Positions 59,631 to 64,000 of a stretch of DNA of 64,000 nt are shown here, piece after piece. The notes below the pieces were generated by a model. The model was not told the DNA's origin and ran no database searches. It saw nothing but the letters and a program-made list of their open reading frames with translations. The position numbers and the translations under genes are program-made. The DNA is taken from contig JAODTK010002666.1 in NCBI GenBank assembly GCA_026419785.1, forward strand, positions 484,510 to 548,509, written 5' to 3'. The DNA is from Sclerodactyla briareus (taxonomy: Eukaryota > Echinodermata > Holothuroidea > Dendrochirotida > Sclerodactylidae). Position 1 is the stretch's first letter; every line of letters starts with the position of its first letter.

Positions 59631-61379
59631 AGAGGAAGAATAGAGAAGAAGGGGAAATGCAGTAAATGAAGCAGTCATTGATGATCACCTTATGTAAGTG
59701 GATATATGAAGGGCATGTAGCTCACAGGCGGTTTTGTGAAAATTCTGAGCCTTGAGACTTAACGAGCAGGGGTGGTCGTCAATATATCATGTTCTTTGTG
59801 GCAACCAGCGGGAATTACAAAGAGACAGGTATCCCAGGCATGTCTCATCAGGGAGGCTGATTGGGACGGCTAAAACAACCAGGATCACCTCGGGTAGCTG
59901 GCTGCCAATAGCCAGTGTGTAAACCAAGCAGACGCGAGGGACTGGAACGTAGGTTCGGGTGACCCGGAACATCCTCAAGCGGCTGGCTGGTTAGTACAAA
60001 GATGCCCCCAAGATCCCAGAGACAGCAATCATAGTAGAGGTCTGCCATCTGCCACACATCTCAGGAGTGACTGACCGGGATTGGCGAAAACCAGGCTCAT
60101 TTTTAAGGCAATTGATTTCCAATTCGCCTATCATCTCATCTAACGTACATGAGTGAGCCTAAACAATTGGTCATCCTGAAATGGCAAAAGAAGACTGCCA
60201 TGATAATAGGTATCCTCATAACATTGGAGTTTTTTTGAACCATCATAGATAAGTCTTGGATTGAGGGGTTCTTTTTTACAAAACTGTCAAGTAGCCACTT
60301 GTATCAGTTTAAAGATTAGATCAATTTGACAGGTCTGCAGTGTAAGGATCAAGAATTTTAGCTGGAAGTTTCCAACTATATGTGGGAAAATTTTTTTTAG
60401 GAAACTTGCTCCAGTCATGCGTTTGTTGTCCCACTAAAATTATTGTGAGAACCTTACGGAGGCTACTCAGCAGTGATGGAAAAATGTTGCCTCGCAGTCG
60501 GAGGTAAATGTACAAACAGGCAGAGCCCTGGCTTCGTTTACCTATTAATCGTAGATGTGGAAGGAGGCATCGAAAAGAGACCGAGAACCCGCGTAGCATG
60601 AACATTGAAATGAAGCAGTCTAGATTGGTCACGGAAGGAGTCCTTGAAAATGGAGTGTCTCAAATTTCCAGCCTATACAAATGGTTATGTGGGAATATGA
60701 CTCGAGTTCATTCAGGAAGTTTCCGTAGAGGTTCGGGGTGAGTCGGGTCAATGATATTGTTTAGTGGATTGTAGTTGCGTGAGTTGACTTGTGTATGTAT
60801 GTATGTTAAAAATTGTATAGTGAAAGTGGGAGGTATAGGCTACAGTGGATGAATTTTGGTCATCCGCAGTGCCAGCTTTTATAAGGAATTCTGAATATCA
60901 CAATGATACCTATGCAAATATCACATGCAGTGTCAACTTAAGCATCATGTTCCTTTGAGTGTATTTATTCCAATAGCTTTCAGTGATATGTTATGTTTTC
61001 AGATTAGTGGTTCAGTTTGCATGAATACATGAAAAAAACTCATCTCAAAATTGTGACTCATTAGAGTATACAGGACATTGCGCAATTTATCCTGAGAATT
61101 GTGGGCTAAAAAATAGTATATGCAATGTTCCATATGCTAGTCTTGGCATTTGGTATATATTTTGAAGTTTGTTTGAACTTACATAGGGAAAATATTATGT
61201 GTGCCAAACCTTTCTCAAATGCAAACCAATGGCTTAAAAGTTTACTCTGCAATAGCAAAGCATCGGTAAGCTGTGTGCTATGTATCGGCATTTCGGCAGA
61301 TAGCTTGGTAAAACACCCCAATCCCAATTACCTGTCGGGTGTAAATGTTATTGGAAAATAGGTTTACAGAAAATGCCAA
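59631..61379. other. No gene recognised
   Basis: A + frame at 60508-60741 is Arg/Lys-rich and unrecognised, with an opposing minus frame. A CCTTATGTAAGTGG donor-like site at 59689-59702 might mark the end of an exon continuing from 59518, if the stop at 59628 is an artefact. Short TATGTATGTATG repeats lie at 60794-60805. Confidence 0.3.
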
Positions 61380-62160
61380 CGTTGTTCAAACCTAAAAAAT
61401 GAAATAAGAGAAAGTTGGCAAAACGTTGGCCCATTGTTGTACCAACCAAAATAAATTTTGAAGAACATCAGCATACCAATGTAAATCAGTTGGAAGAACG
61501 TTGGCTCAATGTAGTACACCTTTGCAGACGATTTGCAAGCGGGTTCAATGTTTGCAATTCTAAGACTGGAAAGCGGTTGGTGCCACATCGTGCCAACACA
61601 ACGACGGGACCGACCAGCACAGAATGTGTGAGGCCCCCCGTTTTGCACAATCATACGTTGCGCCCAACGTTGGCTAAAACTTATGCAAGATGTTCCGGAG
61701 ATGTTTTTTTTTTTTTTTTTGTTTTTTTTTTTTTGTGCTCCGTGGCCAATGTTGGCTAAACGATGGCAAGATGTTTGAAGATGGGAGGTCGGTGTGTACG
61801 TTGGCCCAATGTAAATTCTATGCGATGGCTAAACGATGCAAGATGTGGGAGATTAGGATGTTGGTACTACGTTGGCTCAACGTTAATTTTACGATTTGGG
61901 CCAATGTTGGCTAAACGATGGCAAGATGTGGAAGATGGAGACGTGGTGCCAGGTGGCTCAACGTTAATTTATGCATAGGGCACAAACGTTGGCTAAACGA
62001 TGGCAAGCTGTTGGAGATTGGGATGTGGCCGCTACGTGGCCCTCAACGTTAATTACGCATGGGCCAACTGCATTCCTACGAGCACCCAACCGTTGGGCCA
62101 ACGGTGGTACCAACGTATTGATGCTAACGTTGGCCCAACGTATTTGGCTGTCTGGGATGT
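61380..62160 (+). repeat. Satellite of about 82 bp built on CAACGTTGG words
   Basis: GGCTAAACGATG(G)CAAG recurs at 61754, 61827, 61909 and 61991 (periods 73, 82 and 82), with diverged units on both sides from about 61380 to 62160. CCAACGTTGG-like words and GGCTCAACGTTAATTT follow in each unit. T runs at 61704-61719 and 61721-61734 interrupt the array. The core word is shared with the satellite at 50100-50665, although the unit length differs. Frames of 60-114 codons in this stretch are by-products. Confidence 0.85.
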
Positions 62161-64000
62161 GACCAATCGTGAAGTCTATTCTGAACGATATTTCCTTCGG
62201 TCTTTCCTGTTATTTTGGTTCAATTGGTACCATGACGGCCAATAAGATGTGTGTGTCTGTGTTTGTGTGAGGTGGCGGGTGGAGCGGTAGTGGGTAGTAG
62301 TTGGGTCATCTGGGAGACACTCCCGTGACCGTGGGGAGCGGAGGGGGATTTTTCGATGTTTAGACCTCCCGAAGGTCGAAAGAGAAGAATAAGCGAGGTG
62401 CCTTCTTGTCTAAACAATTATTCCAAATCAGATCGGCGGCAATTTTGGATTTTGCCACTAACGAATTCGCGACACTTTGGCGAGAGGACCACGCTCGCCT
62501 AATTATGAGCGACCTAATGGGCGGTGGGCGACGTAACGTTGATTGCGCCAATCGAACCATCTTCTCTTTACTAAATCAGGGGAAATGCTCATGTCTGCAG
62601 AAAATTTACTCTAATGATCAGATTCTGGAATGATTTAGACAACCTCCAACCCAGTTTTGGGCAGACGTTGACATGGCTACCAAACAAGTCGCAATACCCG
62701 CCTGCGCCAGAGCAAATTAGTGGCGTCGGTTATTTTAGGCTTCAGATGCATCGTTCTTGGATATAAATTCGGATTTTCGTATGTAAAAGGTTTTGAAAAG
62801 TCTTCGGTGATAATCATGACTCAAATAAGCCGTTCGGATTGATTGACTCTTGCGCAATGGTTTCATTGTCCCCCCGGTGCGGGTGATGGCATTTGTGTAG
62901 CTTGTTCAAGACGCCGTGGCTGGGAATCAGTTTTGCGCATCACACATAGCCTACATCTAGGTCCCGTATACAGCCCTTGAAAAGGACGGTCCCGAGATTT
63001 GTCTTTCGCACGGTACGTCTGGTAGGACGGTTCGAAGGAGGTGCCTATGCATATGGATTAGCTGTATGAACGGGAGATCAATGCAATCAGCATGAAGTAC
63101 CCCGCTAACGTCAGACAAGGCCTAAAGTTAGTCGAAAAAATTATCAATCTTTTTAGGTCCTACATGCGCGCAAAAATAATCAACACGAGAAGTGGAATAG
63201 GAATTAGCGGCGAAAATGATTTCTTTTCTTACCGTTCCCACTCGGCTGAGGACTTTCGCTGGATTTTGGAAAGCATTAAACAGCTTGGAAAAACTTCATT
63301 CTCGATTGTCTCCCACACCTCTAGGTCTTTTCCTATTACCGTACTATTCATGTTGCCTAATCTTGTCGAATAAGATATTCAATAGCAATAATATAATTGC
63401 AGATTTCTCCGACAGAAATGAATCTTTCGTTCCCATCTGTCAATTTTAATAATTTTCGTTTCACGATATAACCACAAATAGTGGAGAGAAATATTAACTT
63501 CAGGATGTTAGTTTCATAGGGGTTCCTAGTAGAGACCGGAACTTAGCAACACACGGGACCCGTAAACAACTACTGAAACGTGGTGTTGTGATTGGCTCTT
63601 TAGATTGTAAAGAGAACGACGTCATATCGAACAGTTCCCCAAGACGATGCTATTGCCATCCCAGTCCACACTGATATAATGATAGCCAGGGAAGGGCACA
63701 CAACTGGTTGGGTCGTTGCAATTACGTAAAGAGAGTGCTAGCTTCGTCTTAAACCAAGACTAGCATGTGTGAAAAGTCTGATGCGGACAAATCCGCCACA
63801 TTACTTCGATGGCGTAAACTGGATCTTTGAGATAGAAGAAACTTCACATTATTACTCACTTGTTGTCAAACATATAATTTCAAATCGGGCTCTACAAAAG
63901 AGAAAACAAGTTGTTGTTGTAATTAGTTCTAGCATTCACTGTATGTAATTAAATAAGAAAACAGCGAAATTCCGCGGAAATGTGATAACTGATCCACGTG
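62161..64000. other. No gene recognised
   Basis: Open frames at 62406-62633 and 63092-63373 on + look protein-like, but I do not recognise them and see no splice or promoter context. A GTGTGTGTCTGTGTTTGTGTG low-complexity stretch is at 62249-62269. The AGTGCTAGCTTCGTCTT...AAGACTAGCA stretch near 63735-63765 is a small imperfect hairpin. Confidence 0.35.

Noticed and set aside
1-64000. Prokaryotic operon, phage or CRISPR system
   Set aside because: No clustered long frames, no repeat-spacer arrays, and clear metazoan LINE, SINE and splice-site signals.

Overview
This window looks like a gene-poor, repeat-dense stretch of a metazoan nuclear genome. Nothing suggests a prokaryote: there are no operons, no Shine-Dalgarno-spaced reading frames and almost no open frame above 120 codons. 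It does contain splice-site-bounded exon candidates, several non-LTR retrotransposon remnants, a tRNA-derived SINE, MITE-like palindromes, micro/minisatellites and many long dG/dC homopolymers. The abundance of AGGCCT-centred motifs, GGTCA-rich interspersed repeats and CR1-like LINEs with a 2A-like peptide plus PHD-type finger is what I would expect from an echinoderm (sea cucumber or sea urchin) or a close deuterostome relative. That assignment is inference.

Layout. 1-20 kb: mostly anonymous DNA with two copies of one interspersed repeat (about 1.0-1.6 and 10.4-11.5 kb), a 28-base G run at 4.5 kb and a foldback MITE at 7.9-8.3 kb. 20.8-22.1 kb: a broken CR1/L2-like LINE on the + strand covering the reverse transcriptase core and C-terminus. 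25-26.5 kb: an exact 42-bp tandem duplication and two dispersed-repeat fragments. 26.8-35.3 kb: two back-to-back tandem duplications (about 3 kb x2, then about 1.3 kb x2), the second carrying AGGTCA half-site clusters and CA microsatellites. 35.6-37.6 kb: LINE-tail-like repeat, minisatellite and a 190-bp tandem duplication. 37.98-40.76 kb: a candidate 2.8-kb terminal-inverted-repeat element with a CpG-rich 550-bp internal tandem duplication. 41-42.7 kb: a promoter-like stretch and a tRNA-derived SINE. 43.5-50.7 kb: tandemly duplicated repeats, a minus-strand LINE 5' fragment (2A-like plus PHD-like), and a roughly 155-bp satellite rich in CCAACGTTGG-like cores. 51.5-53.9 kb: another GGTCA repeat copy and a minus-strand LINE C-terminus. 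56.9-59.7 kb: the best evidence for a host gene, namely a clean 117-bp internal exon followed by tandemly repeated downstream exon/intron units. 61.4-62.2 kb: a second CAACGTTGG satellite with an 82-bp unit.

No complete protein-coding gene can be read. Duplicated copies differ largely by single-base indels, and the LINE frames break every few dozen codons. The sequence may therefore be an unpolished long-read assembly as well as genuinely decayed, which limits every reading-frame statement here. I found no convincing undescribed system; the most interesting items are the 2A/PHD LINE fragment, the CpG-rich TIR element, the paired CAACGTTGG satellites and the tandem exon units.
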